DNA from: Acidimicrobiaceae bacterium
Lineage (GTDB): Bacteria; Actinomycetota; Acidimicrobiia; Acidimicrobiales; Microtrichaceae
Assembly (NCBI GenBank): GCA_003514205.1
Contig: DORQ01000285.1
Span: 6,646-16,432, forward strand
Length of the DNA: 9,787 nucleotides
Reading direction: 5' to 3'
Position numbers and translations under genes: made by a program. Within the stretch, counting starts at the first letter, position 1. Each line of letters starts with the position of its first letter. The notes under the pieces are model-generated. The model had not been told where the DNA came from. It saw only the letters and a program-made list of their open reading frames with translations, and ran no database searches. Below, piece after piece: positions 1 to 6,014 of the stretch.

Positions 1-378
1 CTCGATTCTCATGTGGATCTACTCTTCGCCAACGAGGCGGAAATCTGCTCGCTCTATGAGGTTGACCAATTCGACCTCGCACTAGCGGAAGTTCGGAAGG
101 AATGCGATATCGCGGTCATTACGCGGAGTGAAGCCGGCTCTACCATCGTGTCGGGCGATCAGACGATCCACGTTGCTGCCGATCCCGTGGCCACGGTCGT
201 TGACACGACCGGCGCTGGTGACCTCTACGCCGCCGGATTTCTGTTCGGCCAAGTCCGTGGTCTCGATCTGGAAACCTGCGGCCGGCTTGGATCGCTCGCA
301 GCTGCGGAAGTGATCTCCCATGTCGGGGCCCGACCACAGCGAGCGCTGAGCGAACTGGCAGCAGGCATCCTGCCATGA
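1..378 (+). CDS. PfkB-family carbohydrate/nucleoside kinase, C-terminal part (probable adenosine kinase), 5'-truncated by window edge
   Basis: The reading frame is open from base 1 (L-D-S-H-V-D-L-L-F-A-N-E...), so the start lies outside the window and only about 125 C-terminal residues are seen. The signature is D-T-T-G-A-G-D at bases 202-222, the PfkB/ribokinase anion-hole motif whose last Asp is the catalytic base that activates the substrate hydroxyl for phosphorylation by ATP. The segment L-F-A-N-E-A-E upstream and the A-A-A-E-V-I-S-H-V-G-A-R-P tail downstream resemble PfkB proteins annotated as adenosine or sugar kinases. Its stop overlaps the upp start by four bases (ATGA), so the two are probably co-transcribed and translationally coupled. 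That context favours nucleoside or ribose phosphorylation, but the substrate-binding N-terminal half is not visible. Family is secure; adenosine specificity is inference. Confidence 0.9.
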   Translation, partial: LDSHVDLLFANEAEICSLYEVDQFDLALAEVRKECDIAVITRSEAGSTIVSGDQTIHVAADPVATVVDTTGAGDLYAAGFLFGQVRGLDLETCGRLGSLAAAEVISHVGARPQRALSELAAGILP

Positions 379-1016
379 GCGACAGCGGACCACGACTGAC
401 TGTTGTCGATCATCCGCTGGTGCGTGACAAAGTCGCTCGGGTGCGCGATGTGAATACAAAGCCGGATGCGTTTCGTCGCCTCATTCACGAACTGTCGTTG
501 TTGGCAGCGTATGAGGCACTGCACGACCTGCCAACCGTTGCCTCCACAGTGCAGACCCCCCTCACCACAACTGAAGCTCATATGCTCGTTGACCCCGCCC
601 CGGCAGTGGTTGGTGTTCTCCGGGCCGGGCTTTCCATGGTCGAAGCAGTGTTGCAGCTCCTGCCCGAGGCAATGGTTGGCCATATCGGGTTGTACCGCGA
701 CCACGACACCCTCACGCCTGTGGAGTACCTGGTGAAGCTTCCCACCAACATCGAGGCGCGCGAGGTGCTGGTAGTTGATCCAATGCTCGCAACCGGAGGT
801 TCGATCGTGCACGCACTTGATGTGTTGAAACGTGCTGGCGCGTCGAAAATTCGCTTGCTCTCGCTCTTCGGTGCTCCCGAGGGTGTGGCTGCGGTTCACA
901 CCGCCCATCCAGATGTGCCGATCACGCTGGCCGCGCTCGACACCCACCTCAACGACTTCGGCTACATCATGCCTGGCATCGGCGATGCCGGAGATCGGCT
1001 CTACGGCACCAAGTAA
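375..1016 (+). CDS. upp: Uracil phosphoribosyltransferase
   Basis: This 213-residue protein matches the usual UPRTase length. It makes UMP and pyrophosphate from uracil and PRPP in cytosolic pyrimidine salvage. The PRPP-binding loop is V-V-D-P-M-L-A-T-G-G-S at residues 133-143. The uracil-binding C-terminal signature Y-I-M-P-G-I-G-D-A-G-D-R is intact near residue 200. The N-terminal V-V-D-H-P-L-V and the segment V-V-G-V-L-R-A-G-L-S-M are also typical. The ATG at 375 overlaps the stop of the PfkB kinase gene (ATGA), which fixes the start and suggests translational coupling. The gene ends 39 bases before the stop of the oppositely oriented HAD gene, and a 20-bp tandem repeat fills that gap. In Mycobacterium tuberculosis upp also lies near deoD and add, so the neighbourhood is coherent. 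Confidence 0.97.
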   Translation: MSDSGPRLTVVDHPLVRDKVARVRDVNTKPDAFRRLIHELSLLAAYEALHDLPTVASTVQTPLTTTEAHMLVDPAPAVVGVLRAGLSMVEAVLQLLPEAMVGHIGLYRDHDTLTPVEYLVKLPTNIEAREVLVVDPMLATGGSIVHALDVLKRAGASKIRLLSLFGAPEGVAAVHTAHPDVPITLAALDTHLNDFGYIMPGIGDAGDRLYGTK

Positions 1017-1018
1017 GG

Positions 1019-1078
1019 CTGGTCCCGGCGCTCGCTCACTGGCCCCGGCGCTCGCTCACTGGTCCCAGCGCTCAATCA
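1019..1078. repeat. Three tandem copies of a 20-bp unit between upp and the HAD gene
   Basis: Units lie at 1019-1038 (ctggtcccggcgctcgctca), 1039-1058 (ctggccccggcgctcgctca) and 1059-1078 (ctggtcccagcgctcaatca). The first two differ at one base; the third differs from the first at a few positions and encodes the last residues of the HAD protein. The HAD stop (TCA on + strand, 1056-1058) is the last triplet of the middle copy, and the first copy is non-coding, two bases after the upp stop. The 20-bp period is not a multiple of three, so this is a DNA-level duplication rather than a protein repeat. I see no clear hairpin that would make it a terminator. Confidence 0.9.
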
Positions 1079-1766
1079 CCGCGGGAACCTCCCCGAGCGT
1101 GGAGACCAACGCGAACCGCGGATGCCCGGTGGGTTCCTCGGCAGTCTCCAGTGCCCACGTGGTTTCGTAGGGTACGTGAACACCAAACCCTCCAAGCTCA
1201 AGCACTGGGTACACGTCGGACTTCAATGAGTTACCGATCATTGCAAACTGCGCTGGATCGATGTTGTGGCGCTCAAGCGCCGCTGTGTAGGTGGCTTGAT
1301 CCTTCTCGTGAAGGATCTCAATCGCGTCGAATCGCTCAGCAACCGTTGATTGTTCAATCTTTCGGCGCTGGTCCATCACATCGCCCTTGGTGATCAGGAT
1401 CAGCCGGTACTCAGCGAGTGCATCGAGCGCATCGACTACGCCCTCGAGAAGTTCGACGGGGTGAGCCATCATCTCCTTGGCCCGCTCGACAAGACGGTAG
1501 ATCTCCGAGGCCGGTATCTTCTGGTTCGAAAGCTCCAGCGCACACTCAATCATCGACAGTGTGGCGCCCTTGATCCCGTAGCCAAACCACGGAACATTTC
1601 GAATCTCGGTTGCTATGAGTTGGTCATGGGCTGTCTGGTATGGGTCCTCCACGTCCCCGAGATAGGGCGCGACAAGTTCAGCAAACAGCTCGTATGAGGA
1701 AACGAAGTACGACTCGTTGTGCCACAACGTATCGTCGGCATCAAGGCCTACCCAGGTGATGGTCAT
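1056..1766 (-). CDS. HAD-superfamily hydrolase (COG1011-like phosphatase)
   Basis: The protein of 236 residues carries all four HAD motifs. Motif I is D9-A-D11-D-T-L-W (nucleophile and acid/base Asp). Motif II is Thr126 in L-I-T-K-G-D. Motif III is probably Lys155 in H-E-K-D. Motif IV is G-N-S-L-K-S-D184, which binds Mg2+. A helical cap sits between residues about 20 and 110, as in C1-cap phosphatases. The ATG at 1766 is chosen because it places motif I nine residues in, as usual; the frame stays open far upstream but that would run into the divergent PNP gene. Such proteins dephosphorylate small phosphate esters, including nucleotides or sugar phosphates. Its position between upp and PNP makes a nucleotidase or pentose-phosphate phosphatase role attractive, but the substrate is not determinable here. 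It is transcribed against both neighbours. Confidence 0.88.
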   Translation of the reverse strand: MTITWVGLDADDTLWHNESYFVSSYELFAELVAPYLGDVEDPYQTAHDQLIATEIRNVPWFGYGIKGATLSMIECALELSNQKIPASEIYRLVERAKEMMAHPVELLEGVVDALDALAEYRLILITKGDVMDQRRKIEQSTVAERFDAIEILHEKDQATYTAALERHNIDPAQFAMIGNSLKSDVYPVLELGGFGVHVPYETTWALETAEEPTGHPRFALVSTLGEVPAVIERWDQ

Positions 1767-1812
1767 TGCATCGAGTCTGCCAGCAACGCCGATTCTGTGG
1801 TGGAATGGGCCG
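1767..1812. promoter_or_regulatory. Short divergent intergenic region between the HAD gene and PNP
   Basis: Only 46 bases separate the two divergent start codons, so both promoters must sit here or reach into the coding regions. I find no convincing -10 (TANNNT) or -35 box on either strand. TGGAAT at 1801-1806 on the + strand has the right spacing for a leaderless PNP transcript but lacks the conserved A at its second position. No clear operator palindrome is visible. The regulatory role is inferred from gene layout alone. Confidence 0.35.
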
Positions 1813-2625
1813 ATGGAAAACCCCTTCGACCTAGCGCAGCAAGCAGCAGAATCAGTCCTGTCGCTAATGAACGCTCGACCACAAGTTGCAGTAGTTCTGG
1901 GCTCAGGATGGGCCGCTGCGGCCGATGGGTTGGGGTCGATCTCGGCGCAAACTCCGCTCAGCTCACTTCCTGGAGTTCCCGAACCAACGGTGCAGGGCCA
2001 CTCCGGATTGCTCACCTTGGTCGATGTCTCTGGGATTCCGACGCTGCTGATCGGCGGACGAAATCACCTCTACGAGGGCCATCCCGTGGCAACGGTTGTT
2101 CACACCGTACGAGCCGCTGTGTTGGCTGGCTGTTCCACCGTGGTTCTCACCAACGCCGCAGGATCCTTAGTACCCGAGAATGGACCGGGCACGCCTGTGC
2201 TCCTGAGTGATCAACTCAACCTGACCGGCCACAGCCCCATGGCTGGCCAGGGTCCGCCCGAAGGATTCCCGGGCAGGTTCTGTGACGTCACCAATCTGTA
2301 CTCCCCACGGCTGCGTGCGGCGATACATGATGCGGATCCGACAATTCCCGAGGGGGTCTATGCCGGCATGCTCGGCGGAGCCTACGAAACTCCAGCGGAA
2401 ATCCGAATGTTGCGCACCCTTGGTGCCGACCTTGTTGGTATGTCCACCGTGCTCGAATCCATCGCCGCCCACCATCTTGGCGCAGAGGTCATTGGCGTCT
2501 CCCTGGTCACGAACATGGCAGCTGGAATGGGGGGCGAACTCAGCCACGGCGAAGTGCTCGAGGTTGCCCAGACGTCGACCGAGCGGATTGTGGATCTTAT
2601 TGGAACGATCATCCGGTCGGCTTGA
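1813..2625 (+). CDS. deoD: Purine nucleoside phosphorylase, trimeric (human/mycobacterial) class
   Basis: This 270-residue enzyme performs phosphorolysis of (deoxy)inosine and (deoxy)guanosine to a free base and (deoxy)ribose-1-phosphate. Phosphate-site residues are visible as G-S31-G and G-R83-N-H85. The purine-binding Glu is E192 in Y-E-T-P-A-E, the sugar-site methionine is M210 in G-M-S-T, and the base-contacting Asn is N234 in V-T-N-M-A-A-G. These mark the low-molecular-mass trimeric class rather than the hexameric E. coli DeoD class, despite the gene name used in actinobacteria. The ATG at 1813 gives an N-terminus just ahead of the conserved strand V-A-V-V-L-G-S-G; the open frame continues upstream but would overlap the HAD gene. 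It is the first gene of a four-gene operon. Its stop shares one base with the deoC start (TGATG). Confidence 0.96.
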   Translation: MENPFDLAQQAAESVLSLMNARPQVAVVLGSGWAAAADGLGSISAQTPLSSLPGVPEPTVQGHSGLLTLVDVSGIPTLLIGGRNHLYEGHPVATVVHTVRAAVLAGCSTVVLTNAAGSLVPENGPGTPVLLSDQLNLTGHSPMAGQGPPEGFPGRFCDVTNLYSPRLRAAIHDADPTIPEGVYAGMLGGAYETPAEIRMLRTLGADLVGMSTVLESIAAHHLGAEVIGVSLVTNMAAGMGGELSHGEVLEVAQTSTERIVDLIGTIIRSA

Positions 2626-3560
2626 TGACGAAGCTTCCCCCGTCCTCGCAGAACCGGGACCCGGTGCCTGTCGCCGCGCTCCGCAGACGAACCGTTGACG
2701 CCTACGCCTTGGAGGCCCGCGCGAAAGAGTTGGGCACCCGATCCATCAAGGCTGATTCTCAGGCCGCAGCGAACGAGCTGACCATTCGATGCATGGACCT
2801 CACCACCCTCGAAGGTGCCGATACTGCAGGCAGAGTTCTTGCCTTGTGCAATCGTGCGCGCCACCCTGACCCCACTGATCCAAGCTGCCCGCCTGTGGCC
2901 GCAGTGTGCGTGTACCCGTCGTTGGTTCGAGTCGCTGTGGAAGCGGTAGCGGGCTCAACGGTCAAGGTTGCCTCCGTGGCCGGCGCCTTTCCATCCGGGC
3001 AGAGTTCACTGGCCAACCGCCTCGACGATATCGCCACAGCTGTGGCTGATGGTGCAGATGAAATCGACATCGTCATCAACCGAGGTGCATTCCTGTCGGG
3101 AGACTACGAGCTGGTCCACGCCGAGATCCTCGCCGCCAAAGCGGCCTGCGGGCAGGCGCACCTCAAAACGATTCTTGAGGTTGGCGAGCTCGGCAGTTTC
3201 GAAGCGATTCGCTGGGCATCGATGATCGCTATGGGCGCAGGCTCCGATGTGATCAAGACCTCCACCGGCAAGATTGGGGTGTCTGCGACACCGCCGATCG
3301 CCTTGTGTATGGCGGAGGCCATCCGCGAGTTCGAGGCTGATACCGGCAGATCCGTAGGACTCAAACTCGCTGGCGGTATTCGAACAGCGAAGCAGGCCTC
3401 GCACTATCTCGTGCTGGTAAACGAAACGCTGGGCTCCAAGTGGTTGGATCCAGACTGGTTCCGGTTTGGCGCTTCGGGCCTCCTCAACGACGTCATGCTC
3501 CAACGGCGTTTCCGCTCCTCGGGACGCTACGCCCGACCCTCAGATCTTCCGGTGGACTGA
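2625..3560 (+). CDS. deoC: Deoxyribose-phosphate aldolase, long (class II DERA-like) form
   Basis: The enzyme cleaves 2-deoxy-D-ribose-5-phosphate to glyceraldehyde-3-phosphate and acetaldehyde through a Schiff base. The product of 311 residues is longer than the about 250-residue E. coli enzyme and resembles the extended form found in humans and many actinobacteria. The Schiff-base lysine is K211 in D-V-I-K-T-S-T-G-K, the second active-site lysine is K247 in G-L-K-L-A-G-G-I-R, and the catalytic Asp is D148 in D-E-I-D-I-V-I-N. The first 40 or so residues are a charged extension. The ATG at 2625 overlaps the PNP stop by one base and is preferred over a TTG one codon earlier. The gene is followed one base later by an aldehyde dehydrogenase that could consume its acetaldehyde product. 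A phosphopentomutase, needed to link PNP to this step, is not in the window. Confidence 0.96.
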   Translation: MTKLPPSSQNRDPVPVAALRRRTVDAYALEARAKELGTRSIKADSQAAANELTIRCMDLTTLEGADTAGRVLALCNRARHPDPTDPSCPPVAAVCVYPSLVRVAVEAVAGSTVKVASVAGAFPSGQSSLANRLDDIATAVADGADEIDIVINRGAFLSGDYELVHAEILAAKAACGQAHLKTILEVGELGSFEAIRWASMIAMGAGSDVIKTSTGKIGVSATPPIALCMAEAIREFEADTGRSVGLKLAGGIRTAKQASHYLVLVNETLGSKWLDPDWFRFGASGLLNDVMLQRRFRSSGRYARPSDLPVD

Positions 3561-3561
3561 C

Positions 3562-5088
3562 ATGAATGAGAACGCAACTTCCAACATGACAGGCACGACT
3601 GGTGGTGCAGGCACGACTGGCGTTGCAGGTGTGGCGAAGCGATTCACCGAATATGCACCGGCGTTGGAATCACGATCCATCGTCACCATTCGGTCCGAAT
3701 ATGGCTTGTGGATCGCGGGCGAGGAACGAGACGCTGAAGCTGGCGCTGCATTCGACAGCGTGGATCCAGCTACCGGTCAACACCTGACCCGAATTGCCGA
3801 GGCCTCCCAAGCAGACGTGGACGCCGCAGTGGCCGCCGCACGATCCGCCTATGAGAACGTGTGGCGAGACATGGCTCCCGCCAACCGGGCGCGCTACCTG
3901 TTTCGGATCGCCCGACTTATCCAAGAACGAGCCCGTGAGTTCGCAGTGCTTGAGTCCATTGATGGGGGCAAGCCCATCCGCGAGTCTCGAGACGTAGACG
4001 TTCCACTCGCAGCGGCGCACTTCTTCTACTACGCGGGCTGGGCCGACAAGCTCCCGTGGGCCTTCACAGGCGGAGTCATCCCACGACCGCTCGGGGTGGC
4101 GGCACAGATCATTCCCTGGAACTTCCCACTGATGATGGCAGCGTGGAAGCTGGCTCCGGCGCTCGCGTGCGGCAACACGGTGGTTCTGAAACCCGCCGAA
4201 ACCACCTCCCTCACGGCGCTGCTCCTCACTGAGGTGCTGACCGAGGCTGAACTCCCACCGGGGGTCGTCAACATCGTGACCGGCGGCGCATCCACTGGAG
4301 CAGCACTAGCTGGCCATCGCGGTATCGACAAGGTGGCCTTCACCGGTTCAACGGAAGTCGGGCGATCCATCCGGCGCGCAACCGCCACAACGGGAGCGCG
4401 ACTGACCTTGGAGCTAGGCGGGAAATCCGCTCAGATTGTGTTCGAGGATGCCCCGATGGATCAGGCCATCGAAGGAGTCGTTCGCGGGATCTGGTTTAAC
4501 CAGGGTCACGTGTGCTGCGCGGGAAGCCGACTGCTTTTGCAGGAAAGTATCGCCGAGGAATTCTCAGAACGGCTGCAGCGGCGGGTCGAAGGCCTCAAGG
4601 TCGGCGACCCTCTGGACAAGAACACCGACATTGGAGCAATCAACTCAGCAGAACAGCTGGAGAAGATCGAGGAACTCTGCGAGGTGGCCCTGAGCGAGGG
4701 GGCGCGAATGTATCGATCCTCAGCAACACTGCCAGCGCAAGGCTGGTATTGCGCCCCGACCATCTTCTCTGGCGTCGACACCTCACATCGAATCACCAAC
4801 GAGGAGGTATTTGGGCCCGTCCTTGCTCAGATGACGTTCCGGACTCCGGCTGAGGCAGTTGCGAAGGCCAACGCCACTCCCTATGGCCTCGCTGCGGGAG
4901 TGTGGACTGACAATGGCGCAAAGATCTTGTGGATGAGCCAGCAGCTCCGCGCCGGTGTCGTGTGGGCAAATTCCTACAACCAGTTCGACCCAGCCTCACC
5001 GTTTGGCGGTATGCGCGAATCAGGGTTCGGTCGAGAAGGAGGCCGCTCGGGGCTAGATAGTTACGTGACGTTGGAGGATGCATCATGA
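3562..5088 (+). CDS. NAD(P)+-dependent aldehyde dehydrogenase, catalytically complete
   Basis: The protein of 508 residues is a full-length classical ALDH. Visible features are the oxyanion-hole Asn N187 in P-W-N-F-P-L, the cofactor-binding lysine K210 in L-K-P-A-E, the Rossmann loop F-T-G-S-T-E-V-G, the general base E284 in L-E-L-G-G-K and the nucleophile C318 in G-H-V-C-C-A-G. The Glu-to-Cys spacing of 34 equals that of ALDH2 (E268/C302). The N-terminus is a low-complexity Thr/Gly/Ala extension with a repeated six-residue unit. The ATG at 3562 lies one base after the deoC stop; Met9 (3586) is an alternative. It probably oxidises acetaldehyde from DeoC to acetate, based on operon position rather than on specificity residues. 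It overlaps a truncated ALDH-like gene by four bases, and the pair resembles a split ALDH16. Confidence 0.95.
   Translation: MNENATSNMTGTTGGAGTTGVAGVAKRFTEYAPALESRSIVTIRSEYGLWIAGEERDAEAGAAFDSVDPATGQHLTRIAEASQADVDAAVAAARSAYENVWRDMAPANRARYLFRIARLIQERAREFAVLESIDGGKPIRESRDVDVPLAAAHFFYYAGWADKLPWAFTGGVIPRPLGVAAQIIPWNFPLMMAAWKLAPALACGNTVVLKPAETTSLTALLLTEVLTEAELPPGVVNIVTGGASTGAALAGHRGIDKVAFTGSTEVGRSIRRATATTGARLTLELGGKSAQIVFEDAPMDQAIEGVVRGIWFNQGHVCCAGSRLLLQESIAEEFSERLQRRVEGLKVGDPLDKNTDIGAINSAEQLEKIEELCEVALSEGARMYRSSATLPAQGWYCAPTIFSGVDTSHRITNEEVFGPVLAQMTFRTPAEAVAKANATPYGLAAGVWTDNGAKILWMSQQLRAGVVWANSYNQFDPASPFGGMRESGFGREGGRSGLDSYVTLEDAS
3589..3624 (+). repeat. Two tandem 18-bp units in the ALDH N-terminal extension
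   Basis: The units at 3589-3606 and 3607-3624 are near-identical (acaggcacgactggtggt and gcaggcacgactggcgtt). They encode T-G-T-T-G-G then A-G-T-T-G-V, followed by A-G-V-A. The period is a multiple of three, so copy-number change would keep the frame. The segment precedes the conserved ALDH fold and looks like a flexible extension. Confidence 0.85.
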
Positions 5089-5975
5089 CGGACCCAACAT
5101 CACCTGGCTCCGCCAGCCCCGCCACCCCGAGCCCAGCCGACTCGTTGGGTGCCCCAAAGACCTACAAGTTGTTCGTCGGCGGAGCGTTCATTCGTTCGGA
5201 GTCAGGCCGAGTTGCCGCAGTTCACGACACCAACGGCTCGGTGATCGCACGCGTTGCTGAGGCCTCTCGAAAGGATCTCCGCGATGCCGTCACGGCGGCC
5301 AGGGGAGCCCAACCTGGTTGGGCGGGAGCCACCCCGTACCTCCGAGGTCAGATTCTCTATCGCGTCGCCGAGATGCTCGATGGCCGCTCGACACAGTTGG
5401 CAGCTGAGCTAGAGGCCTGCGGAGCCTCTCGGCAAGCTGCCATTGATGAGGTCACCGAGTCGATTGACTGCTGGGTGTGGTGGGCCGGGTGGGCAGACAA
5501 GATCACCCAAGTCCTCGGCGGCGTCAACAGCGTTGCGGGACCCTTCCTCAACGTCTCAACCCCTGAGCCGACTGGCGTGGTCGGTCTGTGCACGGCAGCG
5601 GAGCGACCGCTCGCAGCACTGAGTTCGGTGCTCGCACCTGCGCTGTGTGTGGGCAATACCGCAGTCGTTGTTGCTCCGTTGGATTCGGCGCTCGCGCCGT
5701 TGACGTTCGGTGAGGTGCTTGCCACGAGCGACCTCCCCAAGGGAGTGGCGAATCTCCTCGTCGGTTCCCATACCGACCTTGGGCCCTGGCTTGCGGATCA
5801 CGATGACGTTGATGCCCTCGATATCAGCGGCGTTTCTGCTGATCTAGCAGAGGATTTGCTTGCCCGGTCCGCAGGGAATCTCAAGCGGGTTGCCGCCACC
5901 AATGGGAGACGAAGCCCCCAGACTGCTGGGGAGTTTCTCGACCTCAAGACAGTGTGGCACCCGGCACGCCTGTAG
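5085..5975 (+). CDS. Truncated ALDH-like pseudo-enzyme (cofactor-domain-only; second half of a split ALDH16-like pair)
   Basis: The 296-residue protein aligns with the N-terminal half of the preceding ALDH (K-L-F-V-G-G at about residue 28; L-A-P-A-L-C-V-G-N-T; L-P-K-G-V-A-N-L-L-V-G) but stops where the catalytic domain should begin. It has no catalytic Cys and no L-E-L-G-G-K. By alignment, the oxyanion Asn of P-W-N-F-P-L is Glu in T-A-A-E-R-P-L, the cofactor Lys is Ala in V-V-A-P-L, and G-S-T-E-V-G is G-V-S-A-D-L. It should therefore be inactive. The end is a distinctive F-L-D-L-K-T-V-W-H-P tail. Residues 2-23 are a Pro/Ser/Ala-rich linker-like stretch. The ATG overlaps the upstream stop (ATGA). 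Only 25 bases follow before the add stop, so there is no decayed catalytic half downstream. A structural or regulatory partner of the active ALDH is the best inference; a decayed duplicate is less likely because the frame and tail look maintained. Confidence 0.85.
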   Translation: MTDPTSPGSASPATPSPADSLGAPKTYKLFVGGAFIRSESGRVAAVHDTNGSVIARVAEASRKDLRDAVTAARGAQPGWAGATPYLRGQILYRVAEMLDGRSTQLAAELEACGASRQAAIDEVTESIDCWVWWAGWADKITQVLGGVNSVAGPFLNVSTPEPTGVVGLCTAAERPLAALSSVLAPALCVGNTAVVVAPLDSALAPLTFGEVLATSDLPKGVANLLVGSHTDLGPWLADHDDVDALDISGVSADLAEDLLARSAGNLKRVAATNGRRSPQTAGEFLDLKTVWHPARL

Positions 5976-5988
5976 CCACTCGCCTCCA

Positions 5989-6014
5989 CATCTGATTCCA
6001 CTAGGAAGCAGATG
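5989..6014. terminator. Hairpin between convergent ALDH-like gene and add (candidate bidirectional terminator)
   Basis: CATCTG (5989-5994) pairs with CAGATG (6009-6014), and after one A/G mismatch TTCC (5996-5999) pairs with GGAA (6004-6007) around the loop ACTA. The add stop codon lies in the loop. No T-tract follows on either strand, so this would be a U-less actinobacterial-type terminator or simply an RNA 3'-end structure. The convergent position supports the call. Confidence 0.45.

Noticed and set aside
225..947. Long minus-strand open frame (240 codons) opposite the kinase end and upp
   Set aside because: It runs antisense to two clearly homologous genes, has Cys/His/Arg-rich composition with no recognisable motif, and is explained by GC-rich codon bias.
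1017..1055. Intrinsic terminator between convergent upp and HAD genes
   Set aside because: The gap holds direct repeats and no stable inverted repeat or T-tract that I can find.
1019..1078. CRISPR-like repeats
   Set aside because: The units are directly adjacent without spacers and partly coding.
1717..1812. Upstream extension of PNP by 32 residues
   Set aside because: It overlaps the HAD coding start and precedes the usual family N-terminus; the ATG at 1813 fits better.
1767..2015. Upstream extension of the HAD protein to 319 residues
   Set aside because: The extra 83 residues precede the conserved motif I, would overlap the PNP N-terminus, and look like antisense translation of PNP.
3006..3503. 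Minus-strand open frame of 165 codons inside deoC
   Set aside because: It is a shadow of the deoC frame with no independent homology or start signal.
5085..6000. Frameshifted full-length second ALDH
   Set aside because: No catalytic Cys motif (G-x-V-C-C-A-G type) occurs in any frame after the truncation, and the add gene begins within 25 bases, so no missing half is present.
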